Below are positions 34,678 through 42,657 of a stretch of DNA of 64,000 bases, in pieces. The position numbers and the translations under genes are program-made. Below the pieces are notes generated by a model. That model saw only the letters and a list, made by a program, of their open reading frames with translations. It was not told the origin of the DNA and did no database searches. Source of the DNA: Hyphomicrobiales bacterium (GTDB lineage Bacteria; Pseudomonadota; Alphaproteobacteria; Rhizobiales; Rhizobiaceae); contig UCHD01000004.1 in assembly GCA_900472175.1 (NCBI GenBank), forward strand, positions 464,726 through 528,725, read 5' to 3'. Every line of letters begins with the position of its first letter. The stretch's first letter is position 1.

Positions 34678-35226
34678 TTACTCGATCGAGCCGACGGCCA
34701 TGTTGTCGACCTGACGGCTGAGGCTGACGCCGATGACCGGAACCATGGTCTCTTCGACCTTGACCGAAATGGTGATGTTCAGGGTCGATGGATCCTGAAG
34801 GCGGGCGATCATCGCGCCGTTCAGCTTCTTGCGATTGATGCCGACAACGACCTTGTCCTTGGCGACGTTGCCCGAGACGATATCCAGGCCCTTGCCATTG
34901 GCGCCATCGAGGAACTTGCCGGTATAGGTCTTGCCCTTCTGCGTGATCAAGGCCGACATCGGCTGCTTGAAAACGCCGACGCGGCAGGTGCCGTCGAGCT
35001 TGATGCCTGCCGATGCGCCTTCTGCCGGTTCCCCGGTCAGGTCACAGGTGAATTTCGTGCCCTTGTATTTTCCGGCGACGATTTCGCCCGGGCCTTTCCA
35101 CTGACCGGAGACCTGTTCGAAAAACGCCTTGTCGTCGCCCGAAAAAGCCGGGGACGCTGCGCAGGTCAGGGCTGCGAGTGAGGCTGCGGCAACGCCGCGA
35201 GCGATCAAAGAAAGGCGCGAGAACAT
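34678..35226 (-). CDS. Conserved hypothetical secreted protein
   Basis: 182 residues with a Sec signal peptide (hydrophobic ARGVAAASLAALTCAASPAFS, cleavage near residue 29). The mature domain begins DDKAFFEQVSGQWKGPGEIVAGKYKGTKFTC and shows alternating beta-strand segments (GIKLDGTCRVG, KTYTGKFLDG, KVVVGINRKKL), suggesting a small beta-barrel or lipocalin-like fold; the two cysteines may pair. Predicted periplasmic. I know similar proteins only as conserved hypotheticals of Rhizobiales. Single-gene unit convergent with folK. Confidence 0.65.
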   Translation of the reverse strand: MFSRLSLIARGVAAASLAALTCAASPAFSGDDKAFFEQVSGQWKGPGEIVAGKYKGTKFTCDLTGEPAEGASAGIKLDGTCRVGVFKQPMSALITQKGKTYTGKFLDGANGKGLDIVSGNVAKDKVVVGINRKKLNGAMIARLQDPSTLNITISVKVEETMVPVIGVSLSRQVDNMAVGSIE

Positions 35227-35488
35227 GAACGATCCTTGATGGTCGATGTCTGGAATGTGAGGTTACATTTGCACTTAAATGGTTAATGGAGCGTTTCGCC
35301 GCCCTCCCGAATGAGGGTGAAGGATGCTTACGAAATGTTTCTTCGCTGTCTTTCTTCGGTGCTGAAACCCCTGAAAATCAGCAGTTTTCACGGTCGCATC
35401 ACCAGGACGTGCGCGGCGGTGACTGGATGTGCGTTTGAAACTGCGCGGCCGCTTGTTACGTAGTTTCTCATGTAATGGGAGGCTCACG

Positions 35489-36355
35489 ATGACGATCATG
35501 GACGATACCGAGTCGCGCTCCGCACAGGAAACCAGTGATGATGATGCGGTGATCTACCGGCATCGGATCGCCACGCGCGTCACCCATTGGACATGGGCGA
35601 TTGCGCTGTTCTTTTTGCTGTTGAGCGGATTGCAGATCTTCAATGCCCATCCGGAACTCTACATCGGCAAACAATCCGGATTCGAATTCGAAAACAGTGT
35701 GTTGTCCGTGCGTGCGCTGCAGGCAGCCGACGGAACGGTGGGCGGCTACACCACGGTTCTGGGCCACAGCTTCAACACGACCGGTGTCCTCGGCGTAAGT
35801 GGTCCGGCGGATAATCCGTCCTATCGCGGCTTTCCCGCCTGGGCGACGCTGCCATCCTACCAGGATCTGTCGACAGGACGTGTCGTGCATTTCTTCTTTG
35901 CCTGGTTCTTCGTTGCCGCCTTTCTCGTCTGGTTTGTCAGCAGCCTGATCAGCGGGCATCTGAAGCGCGATATTCTTCCCTCCATTGCCGACATCAAGGC
36001 TTTGCCGGCCAGCATAGCCGATCACCTGCGTTTCCGGTTCCACCACGATGGCCGATACAACGGTCTGCAGAAGTTGGCTTATGCCGGCGTGCTGCTGGTG
36101 ATCTTTCCGCTGATCATCGCCACCGGTCTCACCATGTCGCCGGGCATGAATGCGGCGTGGCCGTGGCTGCTCGATATTTTCGGCGGCAGGCAGACAGCGC
36201 GCACCATTCACTTTCTCTGCATGGCGGCCTTGGTTGTGTTCTTCCTGATCCACATTTTCATGGTTTTGGCGGCAGGGCCGCTCAATGAAATGCGCTCGAT
36301 CATCACCGGCTGGTACCGGACGGATAAAAAGAACAATGAGGAGCGCCCGGTATGA
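35489..36355 (+). CDS. Cytochrome b/b561-type membrane subunit partnering a molybdoenzyme
   Basis: 288 residues from the ATG at 35489, with GGGAGG upstream. Four or five membrane helices; the first carries HRIATRVTHWTWAIALFF, whose His residues ligate haem b as in cytochrome b561 and thiosulfate-reductase gamma subunits; HFFFAWFFVAAFLVW and IHFLCMAALVVFFLIHIFMVL supply further ligand His. An ~80-residue loop lies between helices 1 and 2. The stop overlaps the start of the molybdopterin gene (ATGA), so it very likely moves electrons between the quinone pool and that enzyme. Confidence 0.82.
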   Translation: MTIMDDTESRSAQETSDDDAVIYRHRIATRVTHWTWAIALFFLLLSGLQIFNAHPELYIGKQSGFEFENSVLSVRALQAADGTVGGYTTVLGHSFNTTGVLGVSGPADNPSYRGFPAWATLPSYQDLSTGRVVHFFFAWFFVAAFLVWFVSSLISGHLKRDILPSIADIKALPASIADHLRFRFHHDGRYNGLQKLAYAGVLLVIFPLIIATGLTMSPGMNAAWPWLLDIFGGRQTARTIHFLCMAALVVFFLIHIFMVLAAGPLNEMRSIITGWYRTDKKNNEERPV

Positions 36356-37143
36356 CCCGGTTCATCATCAATCGCCGGAAATTCCTGACTATCGCCGGCG
36401 TCGCAGCCTCCGCCATTCCGCTCTCGGGCTGCGATGCCTTCGACGGCCTGCTGTCGGGCCAGAGCCCGGTGCGCGATTTTCTCGCCTCGGCAAACGGGCT
36501 GACCTACCGGGCACACCGCGCGCTGATTGGCGCTGATACGTTGGTGCCGGAGTTTGCGGCCAGCGAAATCCGCCAGGGACAGCGGCCGAACGGCTCCACC
36601 GACCCGACCGGCGCCGACTATCTTGCGCTGAAGGAGACGGCGTTTTCTGGCTACAGGCTGACCGTCAGCGGGCTGGTGGAAAGACCAGTGAGCTTCAGCC
36701 TGGACGAGCTGCGCAACATGCCGGCGCGCACGCAGATCACCCGCCATGACTGCGTCGAGGGCTGGAGCTGCATCTCCAAATGGACGGGCGTGCCGTTGCG
36801 CCAGATTCTTGACGAGGTCCAGGTGAAATCGCAGGCACGTTACGTCGTGTTCCACTGCTACGATACGATGAATCTCGGGCTGCAGGGGGCCGTACCCTAT
36901 TACGAATCGATCGACCTGATCGATGCGCGCCATCCGCAGACGATTCTTGCCTATGGCAATAACGACAAGCCGCTGGCGATCGCCAACGGCGCACCGCTGA
37001 GGGTGCGTGTCGAACGGCAACTCGGATACAAGATGGCGAAATACATCAAGGGCATCGAGCTTGTCTCGTCGCTGGCACCATTTGGTGGCGGCAAGGGCGG
37101 ATTCTGGGAAGACCTCGGCTACGACTGGTATGGCGGCATCTAG
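36352..37143 (+). CDS. Molybdopterin-dependent oxidoreductase, sulfite oxidase/MsrP-like
   Basis: 263 residues with a twin-arginine signal (NRRKFLTIAGVAASAIPL) ending in LSGC, so it may also be a lipoprotein. The sulfite-oxidase-type molybdopterin fold follows; the expected Mo-binding Cys is C134 in RHDCVEGWSC. The C-terminal part has PLRVRVERQLGYKMAKYIKGIEL, typical of the fold. It lacks a haem or dimerisation domain, as in MsrP/YedY. The overlapping upstream cytochrome b gene is the probable partner. Substrate unknown: sulfite or oxidised methionine are candidates. The gene ends in a 4-bp overlap with the convergent YcjF-like gene. Confidence 0.83.
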   Translation: MTRFIINRRKFLTIAGVAASAIPLSGCDAFDGLLSGQSPVRDFLASANGLTYRAHRALIGADTLVPEFAASEIRQGQRPNGSTDPTGADYLALKETAFSGYRLTVSGLVERPVSFSLDELRNMPARTQITRHDCVEGWSCISKWTGVPLRQILDEVQVKSQARYVVFHCYDTMNLGLQGAVPYYESIDLIDARHPQTILAYGNNDKPLAIANGAPLRVRVERQLGYKMAKYIKGIELVSSLAPFGGGKGGFWEDLGYDWYGGI

Positions 37144-38219
37144 CCATCGCCTTCCGGCGTCCTCGTCCTGGATGCCCCGGGTGTCAGGTCGCCGATGAAA
37201 TCACCGATGCCGGGGCGTTTGAGTGCCCGGAACGGCATCGGCCGGCACAGATCCATGGCGGCGATGCCGATGCGCGCCGTCATCAGGCCGTTGATAACGC
37301 CTTCGCCAAGCCTTGCTGACAGTTTCGATGCCAGGCCATGGCCCAGCACTTGCTGGATCAAGCTATCACCGGCCGCGATCGATCCGGTGACCGCGAGGTG
37401 GGCAATGACGTCGCGCATCAGCCGCAGCAATCCCAATGTGCCCGGCCGGCCGCCGTAAAGATCAGCCATCGCCCGGATCAACCGCGCCGATTCGTAGATG
37501 ACATAACCGAGATCGACCAGCGCGCGCGGGCTGACGGCGGTGACGATCGAGACACGCTTGGAGGCGTTGAGGATCTGGCCCCTGGCTTCGCGATCGAGCG
37601 GCGTCAGCAACTCGCGCTCGGTCAGGTCGAGCAGGTGTGGGCCGTCGATGATCTCGGTTTCGGTTTCCTTCAGCCGCAGCCGCCCGCGCGCTGTCTGTGG
37701 CTTGGTGGCCAGCAGATGGACGAGATGTGCCATCACCTGCCGCGCCGGTTTTGCCGTCTGTGACAGGCTGGCGTCGATCGCTTCCTGTTTGAGCGCCTGC
37801 ACGGCATTCAACCGCATCAGCCCTGACAGTTCGCGAGCGATGATGATGAGGAAAGCCATCAGGCCGATCGCGACGGTCGCGAGGGCGAGATAGCCGAGCC
37901 AGTCTGCCCGGGTGAAAAGATCGCGCACAAGGCTGTCGATCCACAGGCCGACTGCCAGCGATACCAGGATGCTCAATGCGCCGGCTGCAAGCTTGGCGAA
38001 CGAGAAGCGCCGTTTGCGCGGCTCCGCTTCCAGCATGCCGGGCAGGGCGCTGGTGGTTGCCGCGAACGGATCATCGGCATCGGCCGTCATGACGATCCTG
38101 TCGTCGAAACTGGCCGGTGAACGTTTTGCTGACGCCGGCTTTTCGGTGGACGCGGATGGATCGTTGCCGATGGTGAACACGGTGGGTTTCCGCTGCGGAA
38201 TTTTGGGCGTGTCGCTCAT
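37140..38219 (-). CDS. TIGR01620/YcjF-family membrane protein (DUF697)
   Basis: 359 residues. The polar N-terminus (~1-70) begins MSDTPKIPQRKPTVFTIG. Two membrane helices follow around residues 75-120 (AAGALSILVSLAVGLWIDSL and YLALATVAIGLMAFLIIIA), then a helical C-terminal domain with GYVIYESARLIRAMADLYGGRPGTLG, the TIGR01620 hallmark. The start overlaps the ycjX-like stop by 4 bp. The two are an old conserved pair, induced by stress in enterics, with no settled biochemical role. Confidence 0.87.
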   Translation of the reverse strand: MSDTPKIPQRKPTVFTIGNDPSASTEKPASAKRSPASFDDRIVMTADADDPFAATTSALPGMLEAEPRKRRFSFAKLAAGALSILVSLAVGLWIDSLVRDLFTRADWLGYLALATVAIGLMAFLIIIARELSGLMRLNAVQALKQEAIDASLSQTAKPARQVMAHLVHLLATKPQTARGRLRLKETETEIIDGPHLLDLTERELLTPLDREARGQILNASKRVSIVTAVSPRALVDLGYVIYESARLIRAMADLYGGRPGTLGLLRLMRDVIAHLAVTGSIAAGDSLIQQVLGHGLASKLSARLGEGVINGLMTARIGIAAMDLCRPMPFRALKRPGIGDFIGDLTPGASRTRTPEGDG

Positions 38220-39679
38220 GCCAGTCGGTCTCCGAACAGGAACTGCATGGCCCGGTCGAGCCGGATATGCGGGACCGACAGTTTCAGGCCGCCGCCGGTC
38301 TCCTCGATATGGGGCGGACGGAACCGGACGAAGCTGAGATCCGGCACCAGGCTTTCTTCCGGCTTTGATTCCAGGTCTTGAAAAAGTGAATCCGGATTCT
38401 TCGGTAAGTCACCGGTAAATATCGCTGTTTTCCGTTCGCCATCGAACGTCTCGCCATTGATCGTTTCGCCCGCGATCGGTGTGCCGACGATAACCGGAAG
38501 CGTGTGGCCATCATGCTCGACGGTTGCCTCGCGGGTTGCCCGCACTGACGCTATGGCCATGACCTCAAGGCCGGCGCCACTCATGCCGATGCGCTCGACG
38601 GCGCGCCGGACAAGGCGTTCGGTGATCCGCTCAAGCCGGTCGTGGCTCTCATGGTGCAGATGGTCGGCCTTGGTGGCGGCGATCAGCACCTTGTCGATCC
38701 GTTTGGTCAGAAAGGACGACAGGAAAGAATTGGTTCCGGGCTGGAAGCTTGCCAGGACGTCTGCCAGCGCGCTTTCCAGATCGAGTAGCGATTCCGGCCC
38801 ACGGTTGATTGCCTGCAGCGCGTCGATCAGCACGATCTGGCGGTCGAGCCTCGCAAAGTGCTCGCGGAAGAACGGTTTGACCACATGGGTCTTATAGGCC
38901 TCGTATCGCCGCTCCATCATCGCCCAGAGCGAGCCTTTTGGCGCACGGCCTTCGGGAAGGTCCGGCAGCGGCGAGAAGGTTAAGGCTGGTGAGCCTTCGA
39001 GATCGCCGGGCATCAGGAACCGGCCGGGTGGCAGGGTAGATAGGGAACGTTCGTCCGACTTGCAGGCCTGGAGATAGCGGGTGAAGACTTCTGCGAGTGC
39101 GCGCGCATCCGTCTCGGAGGCGGCGGCGGTCACATCCAGCGACGAGGCCAGCGACAGCCAGGCCGCCGAAAGCTCTGCGCGAACACCGGTTTGGGCGCGA
39201 TCTGCCGTGTGTCGGCTGAATGTGCGAAAATCCTGGGTAAGCAAGGGCAGATCGAGCAGCCATTCGCCGGGATAGTCGACGATGTCGATCGATAGCCTGC
39301 CGGGTGAAAAGACCCGGTTCCAGCCGCTGGCGCTCTCATAATCAAGCGTGATGCGCAGTTGCGAGATCGCCCGTGTCGAATCCGGCCAGAGCCGGTCGCG
39401 CACAAGCGCTGCAATATGGTCCTCATACTGGAAACGCGGCACCGCATCGTCCGGTTGCGGCTCCAGCCGGATTTTCGAAACCCGTCCGGAGCGGACGGCT
39501 TCGAAGACCGGCAGGCGGCCGCCGTTCAGCAGATTGTGGACCAGCGAGGAGATGAACACGGTCTTGCCCGCTCGGGAAAGGCCGGTGACGCCCAGGCGCA
39601 AGGTCGGGTTGACGAAACCCGATGCACGGTCGGTCAGCGTATCGAGCGCGAGTTTTGCGTCATCGGTGAAGCGGGTCAT
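38216..39679 (-). CDS. YcjX-family P-loop GTPase-like protein (DUF463)
   Basis: 487 residues from the ATG at 39679; another ATG four codons upstream is possible. N-terminal Walker A is GLSRAGKT in RLGVTGLSRAGKTVFISSLVHNLL, followed by DYPGEWLLDLPLL (switch/DxxG-like) and the QIVLIDALQAINRG segment. IAATKADHLHHE resembles the guanine-specificity NKxD box as TKAD, supporting nucleotide binding. Cytoplasmic. First gene of the pair with the TIGR01620 membrane protein, with which it probably works. Confidence 0.88.
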   Translation of the reverse strand: MTRFTDDAKLALDTLTDRASGFVNPTLRLGVTGLSRAGKTVFISSLVHNLLNGGRLPVFEAVRSGRVSKIRLEPQPDDAVPRFQYEDHIAALVRDRLWPDSTRAISQLRITLDYESASGWNRVFSPGRLSIDIVDYPGEWLLDLPLLTQDFRTFSRHTADRAQTGVRAELSAAWLSLASSLDVTAAASETDARALAEVFTRYLQACKSDERSLSTLPPGRFLMPGDLEGSPALTFSPLPDLPEGRAPKGSLWAMMERRYEAYKTHVVKPFFREHFARLDRQIVLIDALQAINRGPESLLDLESALADVLASFQPGTNSFLSSFLTKRIDKVLIAATKADHLHHESHDRLERITERLVRRAVERIGMSGAGLEVMAIASVRATREATVEHDGHTLPVIVGTPIAGETINGETFDGERKTAIFTGDLPKNPDSLFQDLESKPEESLVPDLSFVRFRPPHIEETGGGLKLSVPHIRLDRAMQFLFGDRLA

Positions 39680-39806
39680 GAATGGCGGCAAGATTTCGGG
39701 CCTCGGATATGCGTGGGATATGGCTTTGCGGCCATATATCTTGTTTGCGATATAGTGCGCCGCGGTGGTCGAATAAAGGTTACGGCATGCGGTTGGTAAA
39801 CAGCGG

Positions 39807-40337
39807 TCACCCGCTGTGACTGTCCGGATCGAGCCATGCCGTCAAAGTCCCAAGCGGCAGGCCGCCATCGGAAGGGTGCGTATCGAAGTCGATCACGGCA
39901 AGCGCGCCAGGAGGATAACCCGCTGGTGCGGCCTCGGCTGCGGCCTCATCGCCGAGAATTTCGCGCAGGATTTCCTCGATCACTGGATTGTGACCGACCA
40001 CCATGAGCGACAAAAGGGCAGGGTCCTGACTGCCGATGATGTCGCGATAGATATTCGCTCCACCGGCGTAGAGCTCATCGACATAGCGGATATCCAGATC
40101 CTCCGTCATCGCACGCCGGAAAGCATCCGCCGTCTGGCGGCAGCGAACGGCGGTCGAGCAGAGGACGAGATCCGGCCGCAGGCCTTGGTCCGCCGCTACG
40201 CCAGCAACGATCTCGGCATCGGCAAAGCCGATGTCATCCAGTGTCCGGTCGAAATCCCTCTGTCCCGGCAATGTCCAGGCGGCTTTGGCATGCCGGAGAA
40301 GATAGAGGCGAAAAACCGGAGCAGACGCAGCGGGCAT
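39807..40337 (-). CDS. SixA-like phosphohistidine phosphatase (histidine phosphatase family)
   Basis: 176 residues. The catalytic RHG-type motif is LLRHAKAAW near the N-terminus, with a second Arg in CSTAVRCRQTA and the later His in MVVGHNPVIEE, so the active site is complete. Size and the RHAK form match SixA rather than phosphoglycerate mutases. SixA removes phosphate from histidine phosphotransfer proteins; an Hpt-domain protein is encoded at 30689, but no link is shown. Single-gene unit. Confidence 0.83.
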   Translation of the reverse strand: MPAASAPVFRLYLLRHAKAAWTLPGQRDFDRTLDDIGFADAEIVAGVAADQGLRPDLVLCSTAVRCRQTADAFRRAMTEDLDIRYVDELYAGGANIYRDIIGSQDPALLSLMVVGHNPVIEEILREILGDEAAAEAAPAGYPPGALAVIDFDTHPSDGGLPLGTLTAWLDPDSHSG

Positions 40338-40682
40338 GGGGACATCCTGGAAATGGCATTGCCGCCCGAAGCGACTTCAATCCGGGCAGTGGCGTCGATT
40401 GTTCGGTTCGGTAAGGGCTTTGTCCGCCGGGACCGGTGAAAGATCAAGTCGTGAGGGTCTGTTTTTCCAAACGGTGCGCCCAGAATTGACCGATTGCTGT
40501 GGGGCGATGAAGCAAGGGATGAGCGCACTTTTGCCTGGGTAGCGAACGACATGAAAAAAGGATCTGCCTGTTTCTTGTGCTGCTCGAAATTTGGAGAAAG
40601 CCGCGCGCGACCATTTGCTGTCGTAAAACGCAGCTTTGATGATGGAGGCCGGATGCCGCCAGCAAGACAAATTCGTGAAAAA

Positions 40683-40703
40683 ATCAAAATCTGTAATTTT
40701 GAT
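40683..40703. promoter_or_regulatory. AT-rich perfect dyad upstream of the dksA promoter
   Basis: ATCAAAAT (40683-40690) and ATTTTGAT (40696-40703) are perfect inverted repeats around CTGTA. It lies 68 bp upstream of the -35 box. It may be an operator or a weak RNA hairpin; no regulator can be named. Confidence 0.35.
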
Positions 40704-40770
40704 GAAATATTAGCCTGTTAGCCTCTCAAGTAAGCAAGGCTTAAAAAACGGTGGGCTGTTTTTCAAAGAC

Positions 40771-40799
40771 TTGAAACGGCGCGTGCATGGGTCTATACA
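40771..40799 (+). promoter_or_regulatory. Sigma-70-type promoter of dksA
   Basis: -35 TTGAAA (40771-40776), spacer of exactly 17 bp, -10 TATACA (40794-40799). Transcription would begin near 40806, giving a leader of about 30 nt with AGGAG at 40823-40827 ahead of the TTG start. Confidence 0.75.
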
Positions 40800-40834
40800 C
40801 CGCCGCACATGAGATGTTCTTCAGGAGAATCGCG

Positions 40835-41254
40835 TTGAGTGAGAAGATCGATCTTAGTTCCTTTGTCTTGTCTGAGACCGAGGAATTCATGAATACCAAC
40901 CAGCGGGCATATTTTAGAGCAAAGCTGAACGCCTGGAAAAATGACATCCTCCGCGAGGCCCGGGAAACGCTCGGGCATCTGGCCGAGGAAAGTGCAAACC
41001 ACCCTGATCTTGCAGACAGAGCATCGTCGGAAACCGACCGGGCCATCGAGCTTCGGGCACGCGACCGGCAACGCAAGCTGATCTCCAAGATCGATGCGGC
41101 CCTTCAGAGAATTGACGAGGGCACATACGGCTACTGTGAAGAAACCGGTGAACCGATCGGGCTCAAGCGTCTCGACGCCAGACCAATCGCCACCTTGTCG
41201 ATCGAGGCGCAGGAGCGTCACGAGCGGCGGGAAAAAGTCTACCGCGACGAGTAA
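40835..41254 (+). CDS. dksA: RNA polymerase-binding transcription factor DksA, single-cysteine type
   Basis: 139 residues from a TTG at 40835; AGGAG seven bases upstream decides this start, and the resulting protein begins MSEKIDLSSF as expected for the family. The long coiled coil has the tip residues D61 and A63 (ADRASSE), needed for action at the polymerase secondary channel. The zinc-site positions read C101, T104, S122, A125, so three of four cysteines are replaced. Such single-Cys DksA proteins are known and functional in alphaproteobacteria. With ppGpp it tunes rRNA and stress promoters. Confidence 0.92.
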   Translation: MSEKIDLSSFVLSETEEFMNTNQRAYFRAKLNAWKNDILREARETLGHLAEESANHPDLADRASSETDRAIELRARDRQRKLISKIDAALQRIDEGTYGYCEETGEPIGLKRLDARPIATLSIEAQERHERREKVYRDE

Positions 41255-41274
41255 TCTTTTCAGTCATGAACACA

Positions 41275-41306
41275 AAAACGGCGCGAGATGATCGCGCCGT
41301 TTTTTA
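41275..41306 (+). terminator. Intrinsic terminator of dksA
   Basis: AAAACGGCGCGA (41275-41286) pairs perfectly with TCGCGCCGTTTT (41292-41303), followed by more T. It lies 20 bp past the stop. The A/T flanks make it usable by the convergent FliO-like gene too. Confidence 0.93.
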
Positions 41307-41339
41307 TTTGTGAAGTTTCATTGTCCGGCGTTGGCCGTC

Positions 41340-42323
41340 TCAGGTCTTCCGGGTAACGGCAATCTCGTTCAGCATGCGGTTCATCTCGTCTTCCAGCGTC
41401 GGCTCCGTGCGGTTGCCTTGAGCACCGAGCCGCGGATCCTGCCGTGCGGCAGGTGCCGGCGAGACGGCATTGGTCCGCTTGTCGGCCTCAATCCGAACGT
41501 CATCGATCGTCAATTTTCCGAGGTCACCGGTGATCTCGGCGTCGAGAATGCGCTCGAATTCCAGTGCGGACGTATCTTTCTGGCTGGCGATGACCGGCGC
41601 CTGCACGGCTGCAGTGACCGGCGCTGCCTGCGCAGGCAGCGGTAGTGCAGCGGGCTGGTTGGCGGCAAGAACGCGCGATCGTGCCGCATCCAGAATGTCT
41701 TCGGGCGATCTGGCCGTTTCGATCGACACTGGCGGCGTTGTGGCAGTTGCCGCCGGCTGAGGGCGAGGCTGAGCGGGAACCTGGCGTTCGGGAACCACCT
41801 GGCGCACGGCCGCTGCGCTCTCCGGCTGCGGTTTCACCTGGGCAGCGCGTGTTGGCGGCGTTGCGGCATCGGCGCTTTCGCCATAGAGAACCTGTCCCAT
41901 GCCGGAAACCCCCATGTTTGAAACGGGCGCTGCCTTGGTTTCCAGCTGGGGGGCGGGACGGCGTTCGACCGCCGGGCGCGCGGCCACCGGTTCTGCCACG
42001 GCGGCTGTAACCGCCGCTTGCTGCATGGGCACGCTTTGCGATGCGATCCGGCTCTCGATCACGACGTCGGTTGGTCCGCCGATCATGATCAGATGTTCGA
42101 CATCATCGCGCCGCACCAGCACGAGGCGCCGGCGCGTATCGATCGCTGCCGCATCCAGCACGGCAAGCCGCGGCTGGCGATTCTTGCCGCCACGGATAAA
42201 GGGCGAGGACGGCCTGTTGCGCATGAACCGGAGGACGGCGACCAGGCAAAGCAGGCCAAGAGCGACAGCGCCCGCCGCAATGATGAAACGGGTACCGTTG
42301 TTACCAACGATATCTTCGATCAT
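41340..42323 (-). CDS. fliO: FliO-like flagellar biosynthesis membrane protein
   Basis: 327 residues from the ATG at 42323 (AAGGAG upstream). A single N-terminal membrane helix (~residues 11-33, FIIAAGAVALGLLCLVAVLRFM) is followed by a small beta domain with RRRLVLVRRDDVEHLIMIGGPTDVVIE, the FliO-type pattern. The remaining ~240 residues are low-complexity Pro/Ala/Gln-rich with a short helical C-terminus (TLEDEMNRMLNEIAVTRK). FliO helps assemble the FliP pore of the flagellar export gate. No other flagellar gene lies nearby, so the name rests on the domain only. Divergent from cckA. Confidence 0.68.
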   Translation of the reverse strand: MIEDIVGNNGTRFIIAAGAVALGLLCLVAVLRFMRNRPSSPFIRGGKNRQPRLAVLDAAAIDTRRRLVLVRRDDVEHLIMIGGPTDVVIESRIASQSVPMQQAAVTAAVAEPVAARPAVERRPAPQLETKAAPVSNMGVSGMGQVLYGESADAATPPTRAAQVKPQPESAAAVRQVVPERQVPAQPRPQPAATATTPPVSIETARSPEDILDAARSRVLAANQPAALPLPAQAAPVTAAVQAPVIASQKDTSALEFERILDAEITGDLGKLTIDDVRIEADKRTNAVSPAPAARQDPRLGAQGNRTEPTLEDEMNRMLNEIAVTRKT

Positions 42324-42657
42324 ATGGTCTACTCCTTCATGAGCTGCGGCATAGGCCGGTTTGACGGCTTTTTCAGGTCGCAATAAACAGTGCCGGTCAT
42401 TGTCCTAGCGCCAATGTAGCGCTGTTTCCAGCTTCGGCGAGGTTTTGCGGGACATTCCCTGTGAATTGACCGCAATGCCTTTCACAGAGATGCTTTCTGC
42501 TCTTCCCTGCGGCTGGTAAAGATGATTCTTGCTTGGTGTTTCGCGGTCCGCCGGCGCGGGTTGCAGATTCGCCCCGGCTGCCGTTGAGCCGAGCATTGCG
42601 GCCGAACCCGCACGTTCATTCCGGACGTGCATGGCACGGTTGAAAAACGAGGGCCTT
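42324..42657. other. 334-bp divergent gap between the FliO-like gene and cckA
   Basis: No gene seen. It should hold the cckA promoter and that of the FliO-like gene. I found no TTAA-N7-TTAA CtrA site here and no clear -35/-10 pair. Confidence 0.4.

Larger units (their letters stand above)
40338..40834. other. 497-bp gap upstream of dksA
   Basis: No gene recognised. It is AT-rich from about 40660 to 40770, and has a perfect dyad, ATCAAAAT-N5-ATTTTGAT (40683-40703), and a good sigma-70 promoter at 40771-40799. The first ~300 bp hold nothing I can name. Confidence 0.5.

Noticed and set aside
40196-40687. 163-codon minus-strand frame upstream of dksA
   Set aside because: Overlaps most of the start of the SixA-like gene in another frame, has atypical composition and no ribosome site.
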